The notes below the pieces were generated by a model. That model was not told where the DNA came from. It ran no database searches and was given only the letters and a program-made list of their open reading frames with translations. Source: Rhodopirellula sp. (GTDB lineage: Bacteria; Planctomycetota; Planctomycetia; Pirellulales; Pirellulaceae). From it: a stretch of 43,320 nt of DNA. The number at the start of each line of letters is the position of its first letter. Within the stretch, counting starts at the first letter, position 1. The stretch spans positions 46,637-89,956 of the forward strand of contig NZHC01000106.1 in NCBI GenBank assembly GCA_002689655.1, given 5' to 3'. A program made the translations under genes and the position numbers. Of the stretch, positions 8,513-17,523 are shown one piece after another.

Positions 8513-9262
8513 TCAATGCATTCCTGTTCTGTTGGCGATGGCGTTCGCAAGTAATGGATCTGGGCCAAGGTAAGCCGATGTCAGCCATTGTAGAGATGGG
8601 TACCTGCTTGCAGCTAACTTGGTTTGATCTAGGATCGCCTGATTTAATTTTCCTTCAAAGATCAAGTGCGGCTGGACCACCACCGTATCAAACCGACCAC
8701 TGACAGCTACCGACTCAAGCGTGTCTGGTAAGCGTGGTTCGGTCATAGCGTAAAACGTTGTGAACACTTCAGCCACAAATGATCTTCGGCTAATGATCTC
8801 GCTGAGAACCAGCATGTCGGCTTTGGCACAGGGATCGTGACTGCCACGACCCACCATGATGACAGCTGTACGTTCGGGGGAATCTTGGTTGGAAGCCAGT
8901 GCTGTATCTAATCGCTGGACCGCAAGATCGAGGATCGCTGCATGCCGAGATAGGGGACGCGATTGATCAAACGTGACGTGAGGGTTACGGGCTTGGCATT
9001 CCATCAAGATGTCGGGGATGTCCTGTTTGGCATGGCCAGCTGCAAACAACAACAAGGGTGCAACATGGATATGAGTCACTCCTTTGGACAACAGTTCATC
9101 CCATGCCTCTGGGATGGATGGACTTTGGAATTCCAGTAGGCCTGCCGTTACTGGCGCGGGGGCAACCAAGTCGCTCAAGTGTTTTTCAAGCTCAAAGAAT
9201 TGTCGAGTTCCATCCGCGTTTCGTGTTCCATGCCCTACCAGCAAGATACCGGCTTTATCCAT
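8513..9262 (-). CDS. cbiX: CbiX-type sirohydrochlorin cobaltochelatase, two-lobed
   Basis: This 249-residue protein has the length of long CbiX, formed by two CbiX half-domains. The N-terminal lobe begins VGHGTRN with metal-ligand His11 and continues with APLLLFAAGHAKQDIP, giving the second His at 77. The C-terminal lobe has VGRGSHDP near 137 and VVQPHLIFEGKLNQAI. That is the usual pattern in which only the first lobe keeps the full His pair. The enzyme inserts cobalt into sirohydrochlorin in anaerobic-type cobalamin synthesis; a ferrochelatase-like SirB role cannot be excluded by motif alone. It lies 51 bases downstream of an HMA-like gene on the same strand, suggesting an operon. A second cobalamin gene (CobL) is about 31 kb away. 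Confidence 0.88.
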   Translation of the reverse strand: MDKAGILLVGHGTRNADGTRQFFELEKHLSDLVAPAPVTAGLLEFQSPSIPEAWDELLSKGVTHIHVAPLLLFAAGHAKQDIPDILMECQARNPHVTFDQSRPLSRHAAILDLAVQRLDTALASNQDSPERTAVIMVGRGSHDPCAKADMLVLSEIISRRSFVAEVFTTFYAMTEPRLPDTLESVAVSGRFDTVVVQPHLIFEGKLNQAILDQTKLAASRYPSLQWLTSAYLGPDPLLANAIANRTGMH

Positions 9263-9313
9263 TGGGTTGCATACCTTGGCGTGAATGGGGCTCTAGGAGG
9301 CTGCTGTGAAAGT

Positions 9314-9691
9314 TCACTGAACGACAACAGAGTTTGGGAACCCTTCCTCATCTAGTGAAGACAACGCCGTGTTCAGATGGAATCCATTGTCATAGTTCAC
9401 GATCACTTGGCGATTATCCAGTACACCCTTTTCTCGTTGAACTGCCAGTTCAACAGACTGAACACCATCGTTGCGTTCTAGTGTTGTTTTTACTCTCGGA
9501 AAACAGGCTATTTCGCAGTGCATGGTGGGAACAGCAATCGTCAAGGTGCCCGATTCTGTCATCAGGGTAGTAGGTGCAGCTGTCGTTGCAGCGCGACGAT
9601 TGGGAGACTCAGCTGGGTTGGGATAGGAGACAATGCCAATTATGATTCCGATAGCAGCAAAAACAGCAATGACATAAGCAATTCCACGCAT
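9314..9691 (-). CDS. Membrane-anchored HMA-like metal-binding protein
   Basis: This 125-residue protein has an N-terminal hydrophobic anchor or signal at residues 4-22 (AYVIAVFAAIGIIIGIVSY), a short Pro/Ala/Thr linker, and a heavy-metal-associated-like domain at about 50-122. The domain contains MHCEIAC (57-63), a Met-His-Cys-x3-Cys variant of the usual M-x-C-x2-C loop. It then continues FPRVKTTLERNDGVQSVEL, matching the first helix and second strand of HMA folds. It could bind a soft metal at the periplasmic face. It precedes cbiX on the same strand, so a link to cobalt or another metal for the chelatase is conceivable but inferred. Fold assignment is moderately confident. Confidence 0.75.
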   Translation of the reverse strand: MRGIAYVIAVFAAIGIIIGIVSYPNPAESPNRRAATTAAPTTLMTESGTLTIAVPTMHCEIACFPRVKTTLERNDGVQSVELAVQREKGVLDNRQVIVNYDNGFHLNTALSSLDEEGFPNSVVVQ

Positions 9692-9911
9692 CGTACGATC
9701 TCTTCAAGAGGGGTGGGTTAAACTTCCACTAGTATCGTCAAAACTATTACATGCGGGCAAGATGCAAAACTGGTTGAAGCTTCTTTGCTCTCAGACACAG
9801 GGGTTGTTTGAGTACTGTTTTAGGTTCAGGAACTAATGTTCCGGCAGAATGGTCCAGCGAAGAAATGTTTGTTTTTTCAGTCCATTGACTGAAAGTTTGG
9901 ATGGTGGGGAT

Positions 9912-9968
9912 GGTAACAGACAGGGGATTGGCCGTGGCCAATCCCCTTTCGTGACTTGAAATGTTACC
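9912..9968 (-). terminator. Nested palindrome downstream of the DUF3500 gene
   Basis: An inner perfect 12-bp stem, AGGGGATTGGCC at 9922-9933 and GGCCAATCCCCT at 9936-9947, is enclosed by an outer 7-bp repeat, GGTAACA at 9912-9918 and TGTTACC at 9962-9968. It lies 9-65 bases beyond the stop of the minus-strand DUF3500 gene. The stem is strong enough to terminate or stabilise a 3' end, but no U-tract follows on the minus strand. Confidence 0.6.
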
Positions 9969-9976
9969 GATGAATA

Positions 9977-10984
9977 TCAGGCATTAGTTTTCACATCCGC
10001 TGAATCGGCGACATTAACCCAAACGTGTACGTGAGGTGCACCGCGATAGTGCCATACAAACGATGGTCCTTCCAGTCGCCAGTTATCCCACACCTTGTCG
10101 TTGCCTAGATCTTTATCGGTGTAAAACGAGAGGGTGCAGGCATCGAGGCCGCCTTGTTTCGCGAGGCATTGCATTGCCTCTTGCTGATCACTGGTGCGGT
10201 ACATTTCGGTAAGCGTACCGAGGACCTTCTGCAAATGCTCCTTCTGATCCGAACTCATGTCGCTGACAGGAAGACCTGTCATGCCACCTTTTGCACCTCG
10301 GAAGGCAACGGCTTGCTCTCTTGGTGTCTTGGCGACCTGAGCCTGTTTTTGTTGCTTACCCCCGAGCATTTGATAGAGCTTGTTAGCTTCTACCGCCTGA
10401 CCCCAGAAGACGTTGTCGGTGTGTTTCGGGTTCTCATTAAACTCAGGTGCATGACCATAGAAAATGGGTCCACCAAAGGCAACGTGATCTGCTGAATTTC
10501 CATCACACCTCAATGTCATGTGCCGACCCGTCAGAACGAGTTCGAATTTACCTTCGCCCGGTTTTCCAAAGATCGCAATTGACTGTTCATTGCCAAATCC
10601 ACCTGCATCGTCTTCAAGTTGCTGGTAATAACGTTCGTGCCATGCTGGGTGGACTATCGACTCGAATACTTTCGTGACCAACTCACGTTGCTCATCGGTA
10701 TAGAAATCATCATTGATTTCCGGTTTGGTGATATTCCAGTTATTGGCGACGAAGGTTCTCAATAATCCTCTTTTTTCGTCTTGGTGATTCCAGTCAAAGC
10801 AGATCGATTTTTTTTGTTTATCACTGAGTGTTGAGTACAGCGTGCCTACAACGGACTCAGCACTTTTGGCGGTGTCGGCTGCCGAAACCTGTAAGCCAGA
10901 GTGGAGAACCGAGCCAGTAGCAATTGCCGCTGCAGCGGTGGATTCAAGAAAGACACGTCGATTGATTGAATGGGGGTCACGCAT
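9977..10984 (-). CDS. DUF3500 domain protein with Tat-type leader
   Basis: From ATG 10984 this gives 335 residues; an in-frame GTG at 11029 would add 15 residues that do not look like part of a leader. The N-terminus SINRRVFLESTAAAAIATG is a twin-arginine-type export signal, with likely cleavage after VSA. The body matches DUF3500: WHERYYQQLEDDAGGFGNEQS, then SIAIFGKP, RHMTLRCDG, FGGPIFYGHAP and the C-terminal FVWHYRGAPHVHVWVNV. Several His residues cluster at HRY, GHAP and PHVH, but no catalytic role is established for the family. It is probably exported in folded form. The strong hairpin at 9912-9968 follows the gene. Family recognition is good and function unknown. Confidence 0.88.
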   Translation of the reverse strand: MRDPHSINRRVFLESTAAAAIATGSVLHSGLQVSAADTAKSAESVVGTLYSTLSDKQKKSICFDWNHQDEKRGLLRTFVANNWNITKPEINDDFYTDEQRELVTKVFESIVHPAWHERYYQQLEDDAGGFGNEQSIAIFGKPGEGKFELVLTGRHMTLRCDGNSADHVAFGGPIFYGHAPEFNENPKHTDNVFWGQAVEANKLYQMLGGKQQKQAQVAKTPREQAVAFRGAKGGMTGLPVSDMSSDQKEHLQKVLGTLTEMYRTSDQQEAMQCLAKQGGLDACTLSFYTDKDLGNDKVWDNWRLEGPSFVWHYRGAPHVHVWVNVADSADVKTNA

Positions 10985-11155
10985 CGTGGCGGCTACCTCG
11001 GGGCTGGAATGAAAAAAGGAAGGACACACTCATTGTACGCATGATCTGTCAGGGTTTCACCCGGCAAACGTTTGAAATACGGAGGACGATTTTCGCAGGC
11101 CGAATGATCATTGACTTGGAAAGCCCTTCGGGGGTCTTACGAAGCATGTGAATGC

Positions 11156-12835
11156 CTAGTTTGCCGATTTAATACGGTAATGGCGAGCAAGAGTCAGCAT
11201 GCTGATCAGCCACATGGTACCCAACAACAGTGGCGAGATTGATGGGGCAAAAGCAATGGCCACGGCAACGGCTAGAAACCCCAGCCCCAAGGGGGCCGCG
11301 CCACCCCAGATGTGCCCCGACATGGCGATAAACGCAAAACCACTCAGTCCAGCTGCCGTCTGGAAAACATTGTGCTGTTCGCTATGACTGACCACGGAGA
11401 TCAAATTGAGTACGGCGAGCGTCACGAGATATGCGATCCAGATCGACCAGACTGGGCGTTCTGCCATACTGCTTGGCAGCATCACTCCCTCTCGCGCCCG
11501 ATAAATCACGACGAAAATAGCGCACATCATCAGGCCTCTTGCAGGCCAGTAGGCAAGCCAGTCGCTTGGTGTGTTGGATAACCACTGCAAGCCGTACATA
11601 AGCAGATGGGCTAAGAACACAATGAAACCGATATTCTCAAGTGCGCGATCCCAGTTCTTGAAATAGGTCTGATGCTGATCTCGTCGAAACTCACGTGCCA
11701 TGCGGTCTAGCAAACCGCTACTCCCTGCCTGAGTTGGCTCACCGGAGAGATAGCGTTCGAGATCAAGTGCGATGTCTTCGGCTGTTTCGTAACGGGCAGT
11801 CGGTTCAGGTCGCATTGCCCTCAAACAGATATTCTCAAGGTCTGCAGGGACATCCTTGCGTATCTGCCGTGGTGTAGGAGGTTCGTCTTCCGCGAGGCTG
11901 CGGAGAATTTGTGCAGCAGTATCGCCTTCATGGGGTGGTTGACCCGTGAGCATCGCGTACAGGATAGCACCGAGTGAGTAGACGTCGGAGGAGGCATCAG
12001 AGTCGCGACCCCCACTCGCTTGTTCCGGGCTCATGTAATGCGGTGTACCGAGGACCTGACCTGTTTGTGTGAGGATGCTTCCTCCGCGAGGCGTTTTTGC
12101 CAGACCGAAGTCAGCCACCAGTGGATAGCCATCGGAATTGATTAAAATATTGTCGGGCTTCAGGTCACGGTGCACGATACCCGCACGGTGTGCATAGTGA
12201 ACAGCATCAGCGATGTCGCGCAGTAAGTTCGCTATATGCTCGTAACTTAGGTCACGTGCATCGACGTGTGCCTGTAGCGTGGGACCATCGATGAATGCCA
12301 TCGAAAAATATTCATAGCCACGCCATGAGCCGATATCAAAAATTGAGATGATGCCAGGGTGATCAAGGCGGGCTGCTGCTTCCGCCTCCAGTCGGAAGCG
12401 ACTCCGTTCTTCTTTACCTGCCAACACACCACCACTGATCAATTTCAATGCAACCCTTCGGTCGAGACCCTCTTGATGCGCCTGATACACGATTCCCATC
12501 CCGCCTCGCGCTATTTCCCTTTCGATCTGATAGGGCCCAATCTGCGCGCCTAGAAGAGACGGGGTATCGGGGGTCGAATTCCCCCCAAGCCAATGGTGAT
12601 TACGGAAAAACGTAGCAAGTTCGTTTGCATGTTGTGGATGCGCTTCCAGATAAGCCGCAGGGTCAGGATTGTTTCCGGCATCAAGCTTTTCGAGATAATC
12701 AGCCATGACAGCCTCAAGCACCTGTTGATCATCCTCAGGCAGGTGTTGGGGTGAATTCGCAGATATCTCATCCGAGTCGTTTGAGGTAACTGGCATGCTA
12801 CGTTGATTTTGTGGCGGTTTCTCCATGCGCCACAT
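11156..12835 (-). CDS. Membrane Ser/Thr protein kinase (Hanks type, catalytic motifs intact)
   Basis: The longest frame opens with TTG 12913 (585 residues, numbering used here); I take the first ATG at 12835, with 12826 and 12796 also possible. No start has a clear Shine-Dalgarno. An N-terminal segment typical of planctomycete kinases (LDAGNNPDPAAYLEAHPQH, about 77-95) precedes the kinase domain at about 128-390. The motifs are ARGGMGIVY, VALK with Lys157, HRDLKPDN (248-255), DFG (268-270) and SPE (295-297), so it should be active. The C-terminal 160 residues contain about six membrane spans rather than the usual single span, placing the kinase on the cytoplasmic face. Substrate and signal are unknown. 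It is divergent from the sulfatase at 12964 and shares a short promoter region with it. Confidence 0.9.
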   Translation of the reverse strand: MWRMEKPPQNQRSMPVTSNDSDEISANSPQHLPEDDQQVLEAVMADYLEKLDAGNNPDPAAYLEAHPQHANELATFFRNHHWLGGNSTPDTPSLLGAQIGPYQIEREIARGGMGIVYQAHQEGLDRRVALKLISGGVLAGKEERSRFRLEAEAAARLDHPGIISIFDIGSWRGYEYFSMAFIDGPTLQAHVDARDLSYEHIANLLRDIADAVHYAHRAGIVHRDLKPDNILINSDGYPLVADFGLAKTPRGGSILTQTGQVLGTPHYMSPEQASGGRDSDASSDVYSLGAILYAMLTGQPPHEGDTAAQILRSLAEDEPPTPRQIRKDVPADLENICLRAMRPEPTARYETAEDIALDLERYLSGEPTQAGSSGLLDRMAREFRRDQHQTYFKNWDRALENIGFIVFLAHLLMYGLQWLSNTPSDWLAYWPARGLMMCAIFVVIYRAREGVMLPSSMAERPVWSIWIAYLVTLAVLNLISVVSHSEQHNVFQTAAGLSGFAFIAMSGHIWGGAAPLGLGFLAVAVAIAFAPSISPLLLGTMWLISMLTLARHYRIKSAN

Positions 12836-12963
12836 TATAAAGGCAACTTTACCCGTAGATTGTCTTGGACCGAGCGCTTTCGGAGAATCGGTTGCGTTGC
12901 TTGATTGACTCAACCAAATTAGGCTGTTGGCAGAACATGGCTATCCACGAGAAAGAATGAAAA

Positions 12964-14796
12964 ATGTTGTCGAATCTGGTCTGGAAAAAACTCTCTTTTT
13001 GTTTGTTTGTAACTTTTGCAGGCCTCCTACTTCCATCCGATAAATGTCTGGCGGATGACGGCGTTAAACAACCGAATGTGGTTGTGATATTGACTGACGA
13101 TCAGGGTTGGGGGGACCTGAGCTTGCATGGAAATCCCAATCTTTCCACACCCAACATTGACGCAATGGCACGTGACGGTGCCGAGATTGATCGTTTCTAT
13201 GTTTGTGCCGTTTGTTCGCCAACCAGAGCTGAGTTTCTTACAGGCAGATACCACAACCGATTGGGTGTTTACAGCACATCGGCTGGTGGCGAACGATTCA
13301 ATTCTGACGAGCAGACGATAGCCGAGGTGTTTCGTGAGGGTGGTTATGCGACCGGCTGTTACGGGAAGTGGCACAGTGGAATGCAGTACCCCTACCATCC
13401 CAATGCCCGGGGTTTTGATGACTATTACGGTTTTTGCAGTGGGCACTGGGGCAACTATTTCTCACCCATGCTGGAACATAATGGTCGTCTTGTGAAAGGT
13501 GATGGTTTCATCATTGATGATTTGACCAATCGCACGATCCAGTTTATCGATTCGCATCACGACCAGCCCTTCTTTGTTTACCTCGCTCTGAATACGCCGC
13601 ACTCACCCATGCAGGTACCAGACCAGTATTGGCAAAAATTTGCTGACAAGGACATTGTGTCCGATCCCGAAGCGGCCAATGCAAAGAAAGAAAACTTGGA
13701 ACATACACGTGCTGCTTTGGCGATGTGTGAAAACATCGATGCCAATGTGGGAAGATTAATTCACCATCTTGATAGGATTGGAGTCGGTGAAGATACCATT
13801 GTGATTTACTTTTCGGACAATGGTCCCAACGGGTCACGTTTTAACGCTGGAATGCGGGGGCGTAAGGGTTCTACAAATGAAGGTGGATTGCGGTCGCCTT
13901 GCCTGATTCGATACCCGCGCTGCATTGACCCAGGAACCAAGGTCAAACGGATTGCAGGCGCGATCGATTTATTACCGACCCTCGCAGACTTTGCAGGAAT
14001 CAAATTTGATGCCCCCAAGCCCCTTGATGGCAAATCCATCAAGCCTCTGTTGACGGGTGGTGCAGGTGCCTGGAAATCTCGCGTGATGTTCAGCACCTGG
14101 AACACAAAGGCAACCGTCCGTGATGACCGATATCGGCTGCAATCCAATGGGGGCCTCTATGACATCATCAACGATCCTCGCGAGAAGAGTGATTTGACGG
14201 AAGAAAAGCCACAGGTGGTGAAAAGACTTAAGAAAGAGCTGGCTGGCTGGCTGGCAGAAACTTCTCTGAAGTCCACTCGAGCTCCAGCAACACGACCCAT
14301 CACTTTGGCTCATCCAGACGCAGAATACACCCAATTGCCTTCACGTGATGCTCGCGCTCATGGTGGCGTGCGACGTAGCAATCGTTTTCCAAACTGCACT
14401 TTCATGACAAATTGGAAAACGCCGGAGGATTCGATCACCTGGGACGTGCAGGTTTTGGATCGTGGGGCTTATGAGGTTCAGATGTACTATGCCTGCAAGC
14501 AAGACGATGTCGGGTCGGAACTTGAGCTTACCATTGGTGATGAAAAAATTGGAAAAAGGATTGAAGTTGCGAATGAAGTCCCTTTGATCGGAGCTGCTGA
14601 GGACCGTTTTAAACGCGTTGAGGGTTATGTGCGTGATTGGCGACCCATGACGCTTGGCGTCGTACAACTTGTTCCTGGTAAGACGACGCTGACGTTGCGA
14701 GCTCGGAAGGTCGCAGGGGAAGAGGTCGCTGACATGCGTCTGCTGCTGTTTCGACGTCTTGGCGCGTCTGAAAACCGTGGTACTTCTGAAAAGTAG
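12964..14796 (+). CDS. Secreted arylsulfatase (family S1) with C-terminal beta module
   Basis: This 610-residue protein has a signal peptide (LSFCLFVTFAGLLLPSDKCLA, about 10-30). The alkaline-phosphatase-superfamily sulfatase domain follows, with metal-binding Asp-Asp at 45-46 in ILTDDQGWGD. The formylglycine motif is CSPTR at 84-88, where Cys84 is converted to formylglycine, followed by FLTGR. GYATGCYGKWH and YFSDNGPNG supply further active-site residues. After about residue 440 an added domain of about 150 residues (CTFMTNWKTPEDSITWDV onward, through LELTIGDEKIGKRIEV) resembles a jelly-roll carbohydrate-binding module; this is inferred. It probably desulfates algal or other sulfated polysaccharides outside the cytoplasm. 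No formylglycine-generating enzyme is encoded in the window. ATG 12964 is directly upstream of the leader. Confidence 0.94.
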   Translation: MLSNLVWKKLSFCLFVTFAGLLLPSDKCLADDGVKQPNVVVILTDDQGWGDLSLHGNPNLSTPNIDAMARDGAEIDRFYVCAVCSPTRAEFLTGRYHNRLGVYSTSAGGERFNSDEQTIAEVFREGGYATGCYGKWHSGMQYPYHPNARGFDDYYGFCSGHWGNYFSPMLEHNGRLVKGDGFIIDDLTNRTIQFIDSHHDQPFFVYLALNTPHSPMQVPDQYWQKFADKDIVSDPEAANAKKENLEHTRAALAMCENIDANVGRLIHHLDRIGVGEDTIVIYFSDNGPNGSRFNAGMRGRKGSTNEGGLRSPCLIRYPRCIDPGTKVKRIAGAIDLLPTLADFAGIKFDAPKPLDGKSIKPLLTGGAGAWKSRVMFSTWNTKATVRDDRYRLQSNGGLYDIINDPREKSDLTEEKPQVVKRLKKELAGWLAETSLKSTRAPATRPITLAHPDAEYTQLPSRDARAHGGVRRSNRFPNCTFMTNWKTPEDSITWDVQVLDRGAYEVQMYYACKQDDVGSELELTIGDEKIGKRIEVANEVPLIGAAEDRFKRVEGYVRDWRPMTLGVVQLVPGKTTLTLRARKVAGEEVADMRLLLFRRLGASENRGTSEK

Positions 14797-15034
14797 AAAA
14801 GTCGCTGACGCGCAAGCTGCCAGTAAGCGTTTAGAGGAAGTCCTTGGACGTTAAACTGTGACGAATTTTCTGTTTGGCGAATTGTGTTTGCGGACAGGAA
14901 TTCTTTGTATCTTCGGAAAAACTGTGCTGATCGGTACGAGTGTGACGATCTAACCCAACTGTCAGCGGGAAGATTATTGCTAAGAAAGAACTGTTTTTTT
15001 TAAGCACCATATGATGCCCTTCACTTGGATGTTT

Positions 15035-15049
15035 CTGTCACGTTGACAG
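15035..15049. repeat. Short inverted repeat ahead of the soluble kinase
   Basis: CTGTCA at 15035-15040 and TGACAG at 15044-15049 form a perfect 6-bp inverted repeat with a 3-base spacer, directly upstream of both possible kinase starts (TTG 15051 and ATG 15075). The dyad could be an operator half-site pair or a small hairpin over the ribosome-binding region. There is no direct evidence for either. Confidence 0.4.
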
Positions 15050-15074
15050 TTTGATTCGTTACGCGACCGATGAG

Positions 15075-15965
15075 ATGCCTGTGGCCCCCTCCCTGAAGAT
15101 TTTTTGTGCCGAAGGTGAAGAAACGGCTGCCCTTCGTGTCGGCCGACGCTTGGATAAATACAGGCTGTTGCGACGCTTGGGGGAAGGTGGTTTTGCGACA
15201 GTTTTTGCCGCGCACGATCTGATAGAGGATCGTAAGCTGGCGCTGAAAATTCCGGACCAGCGGTACATCAGTAATTCGCAGTCGTTGGAAGATATGCAGC
15301 GGGAAGTCCGCATCATGGCGAGGCTGGATCACCCCTGCGTGCTACCTCTGAAAGATGCTCGTTTCATTGATGGACACTTTGTCATCGTTTTTCCGTTAGG
15401 TGAAGAAACGTTGGCCGATCGATTGAGTCGGCGTATTTCTCGGGCTGCCGCGATAGATTATGTCGTGCAAATGACCAGCGCCGTGGCGTACGCTCATGAG
15501 AATAAGGTCCTGCATCGGGACATCAAACCCGAGAATTTTATTCTGTTTCCGGGGCAATCGATTCAGTTGACCGATTTCGGTTTAGCAAGAATTGAAAGGG
15601 GCGTTCACGACATGTCAGCTTCTGGAACACTGGGTTACATGGCGCCAGAGCAGGCGATGGGGCATCCATCTTACCGCAGTGATGTGTTTTCGTTGGGTCT
15701 CGTGATCTATCGTACGCTTTCTGGAGAGGTTCCTGAGTACCCGTTCGAGTCTCTTCCCGCTTTCAATAAGTTTCGACGTGGGCTTTCCAGCGACTTGGTT
15801 GCATTGATTCGCAAAGCAATTGATCCGAGTCCCAAGAAACGTTTTCGTGATGCCGTCGCCATGCGGAACGCCATGGAAAAAATACGGTTCCCATTGACCG
15901 ATCGATCGCTCAGTCTGAAGTCCGAGCCGTCACCCAGCACGCTAGCCGTTCGACGTGTTGCCTGA
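15075..15965 (+). CDS. Soluble Ser/Thr protein kinase (catalytic motifs intact)
   Basis: From ATG 15075 this is 296 residues; a TTG at 15051 would add eight. A single kinase domain fills nearly the whole protein, with RLGEGGFATVF (glycine loop), LALK, HRDIKPEN, DFG, and GTLGYMAPEQ in the activation segment, which contains Ser/Thr for autophosphorylation. SDVFSLG and the terminal KKRFRDA helix complete the domain. No membrane span or sensory domain follows; the last 30 residues are a short Ser-rich tail. This is the compact cytoplasmic form, unlike the two membrane kinase-fold proteins nearby. Its last 24 bases overlap the 3' end of hemY on the other strand. Substrate unknown. Confidence 0.88.
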   Translation: MPVAPSLKIFCAEGEETAALRVGRRLDKYRLLRRLGEGGFATVFAAHDLIEDRKLALKIPDQRYISNSQSLEDMQREVRIMARLDHPCVLPLKDARFIDGHFVIVFPLGEETLADRLSRRISRAAAIDYVVQMTSAVAYAHENKVLHRDIKPENFILFPGQSIQLTDFGLARIERGVHDMSASGTLGYMAPEQAMGHPSYRSDVFSLGLVIYRTLSGEVPEYPFESLPAFNKFRRGLSSDLVALIRKAIDPSPKKRFRDAVAMRNAMEKIRFPLTDRSLSLKSEPSPSTLAVRRVA

Positions 15966-17381
15966 TTCTTTCAATGATGCGATGACTTCATGGGCGACTT
16001 GATCGGCCTGTTTGATCACAGGAGCGATCCCTACTCCATGTAAAGCATTGCTGGTGAAAGAGAGGCCGGGCGTGCTGGCAATTTCTTCGTCGATGATGCG
16101 AACACGATCACCATGCCCTATATGGTACTGGGGCATGGCATCGTTCCAGCGGACGACGCGGCTTACTAGTGGATCACCTGTCAGTCCAATGAGCTCACTC
16201 AGTTCTTCCTGAGCAATCGTGGTAAGTTCTTCATCTGACTTTTCCAGCAGCTCAGATTGCATTGCACCACCCATGAAAACGCGGATCAAAACGTGGTCTT
16301 CCGGTGATCGACCACTGAATTTATGGCTCGCAAAACTGCCTGCGAGAATTCTCCGCTTTTCAGAAAGAGGAACGACAAAACCAAACGTGTTCACGGGACG
16401 TTTAATGTTAGTTGCTGACACTCCTAGCACGACGATCGCTGCTGATGCGGATTCGATCTTGGCCAACTCGGCTGATGCCAGTGGCGCAATGGGCTCTAAC
16501 AGATTGACCGCCGCCTTGGGCGGTACAGCGACGACCACATGATCAAACTTGTGATCTGTTCCTGATTCAGTGACGATCCACTGATTACCAATTGAACGAA
16601 TCGACTCCACCGAGCAATTCAGATGGATCGAATCGTCGGGCAACGATTGTGCGATACCGTTGATGAGTCCAATCATCCCGTCTTGAAATGTCCGGAATTG
16701 GCCATATCTGGCACCAGTGCTGCCACGCTCGACTGAATCCTCACCTTTGCGGCGGCGAACTGCCGTTGCTCGGGCAAGTGATCCATGTTTCTTTTCCATG
16801 CGCGCGATGGCTTGCATGGTCGTTTGCATGCTCAATTTGGTGACATCTGCCGTGTAGATTCCAGCTGCCAAGGGGGCAACGATTCGGTCGAGAACCTCGT
16901 GCCCCATTCTCCGTTGAACGAATGTCGATACCGATTCGTCTTTGTCACCCTTGGTGGGAGAAATCCAGCGTTCCAGTAAGAAACGCAGCTTGCCCTGCAG
17001 GCTCAGCAACGGCGTGAATAGCATCGGCCATAGTTGGGTCGCCCGCATCAGGACAAAGCCTTCCGGAATTGGTACGAGCTGACCATTTCGAACGATGCGG
17101 GCGCCTCGACCCTCGGGTTTGGGTTCAATTAGCTGGTCTTCCAGTCCCAATTCACAGCAAAAATCAATTGCTGCTGAGGGTTTCGTAGAAAACATATCAG
17201 CACCATGGTCGATGAGGTATTCACCGACCTGCTCAGTATGGATGACCCCGCCCAGACGTTCCCCACTCTCAAACAAGACCAATTGAATTGACTGATCAAG
17301 ACGATGCAGCTTAGCGGCCGTTGAAAGTCCGGAGAGGCCTCCGCCAATGATTGCCACGCGGCGGAGCGTTTTATCGTTCAA
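15942..17381 (-). CDS. hemY: Protoporphyrinogen oxidase, oxygen-dependent HemY type
   Basis: This 479-residue protein is the expected size for the FAD-containing HemY-type enzyme (often labelled hemG in databases). It oxidises protoporphyrinogen IX to protoporphyrin IX or coproporphyrinogen III to coproporphyrin III. The Rossmann FAD motif AIIGGGLSGLSTAAKL is at about 10-25, followed by VLFESGERLGGVIHT and IDHGADMFST. The central PLAAGIYTADVTKLSM block and the C-terminal FAD-contact segment TSNALHGVGIAPVIKQAD are also typical. It starts at ATG 17381 and ends inside the tail of the soluble kinase gene, giving a 24-base convergent overlap. No other heme genes are adjacent. Which porphyrinogen it uses cannot be read from sequence. 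Confidence 0.94.
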   Translation of the reverse strand: MNDKTLRRVAIIGGGLSGLSTAAKLHRLDQSIQLVLFESGERLGGVIHTEQVGEYLIDHGADMFSTKPSAAIDFCCELGLEDQLIEPKPEGRGARIVRNGQLVPIPEGFVLMRATQLWPMLFTPLLSLQGKLRFLLERWISPTKGDKDESVSTFVQRRMGHEVLDRIVAPLAAGIYTADVTKLSMQTTMQAIARMEKKHGSLARATAVRRRKGEDSVERGSTGARYGQFRTFQDGMIGLINGIAQSLPDDSIHLNCSVESIRSIGNQWIVTESGTDHKFDHVVVAVPPKAAVNLLEPIAPLASAELAKIESASAAIVVLGVSATNIKRPVNTFGFVVPLSEKRRILAGSFASHKFSGRSPEDHVLIRVFMGGAMQSELLEKSDEELTTIAQEELSELIGLTGDPLVSRVVRWNDAMPQYHIGHGDRVRIIDEEIASTPGLSFTSNALHGVGIAPVIKQADQVAHEVIASLKESGNTSNG

Positions 17382-17523
17382 ACGAATAAATTTCCGTGTT
17401 TATTGAAAGAGCCCAGCGTTGTATCTGCTTCACAGAGACGACTCGCAGTGGGCGATTGAGTTGGGATCTTGGTTTGGTTGAAAAACCTTGTAGCAAAGAC
17501 TGTGAAATACCTGCGGTATCTGC

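Noticed and set aside
9747-9941. 64-residue minus-strand frame
   Set aside because: It overlaps the nested palindrome and has no ribosome-binding site or family pattern.
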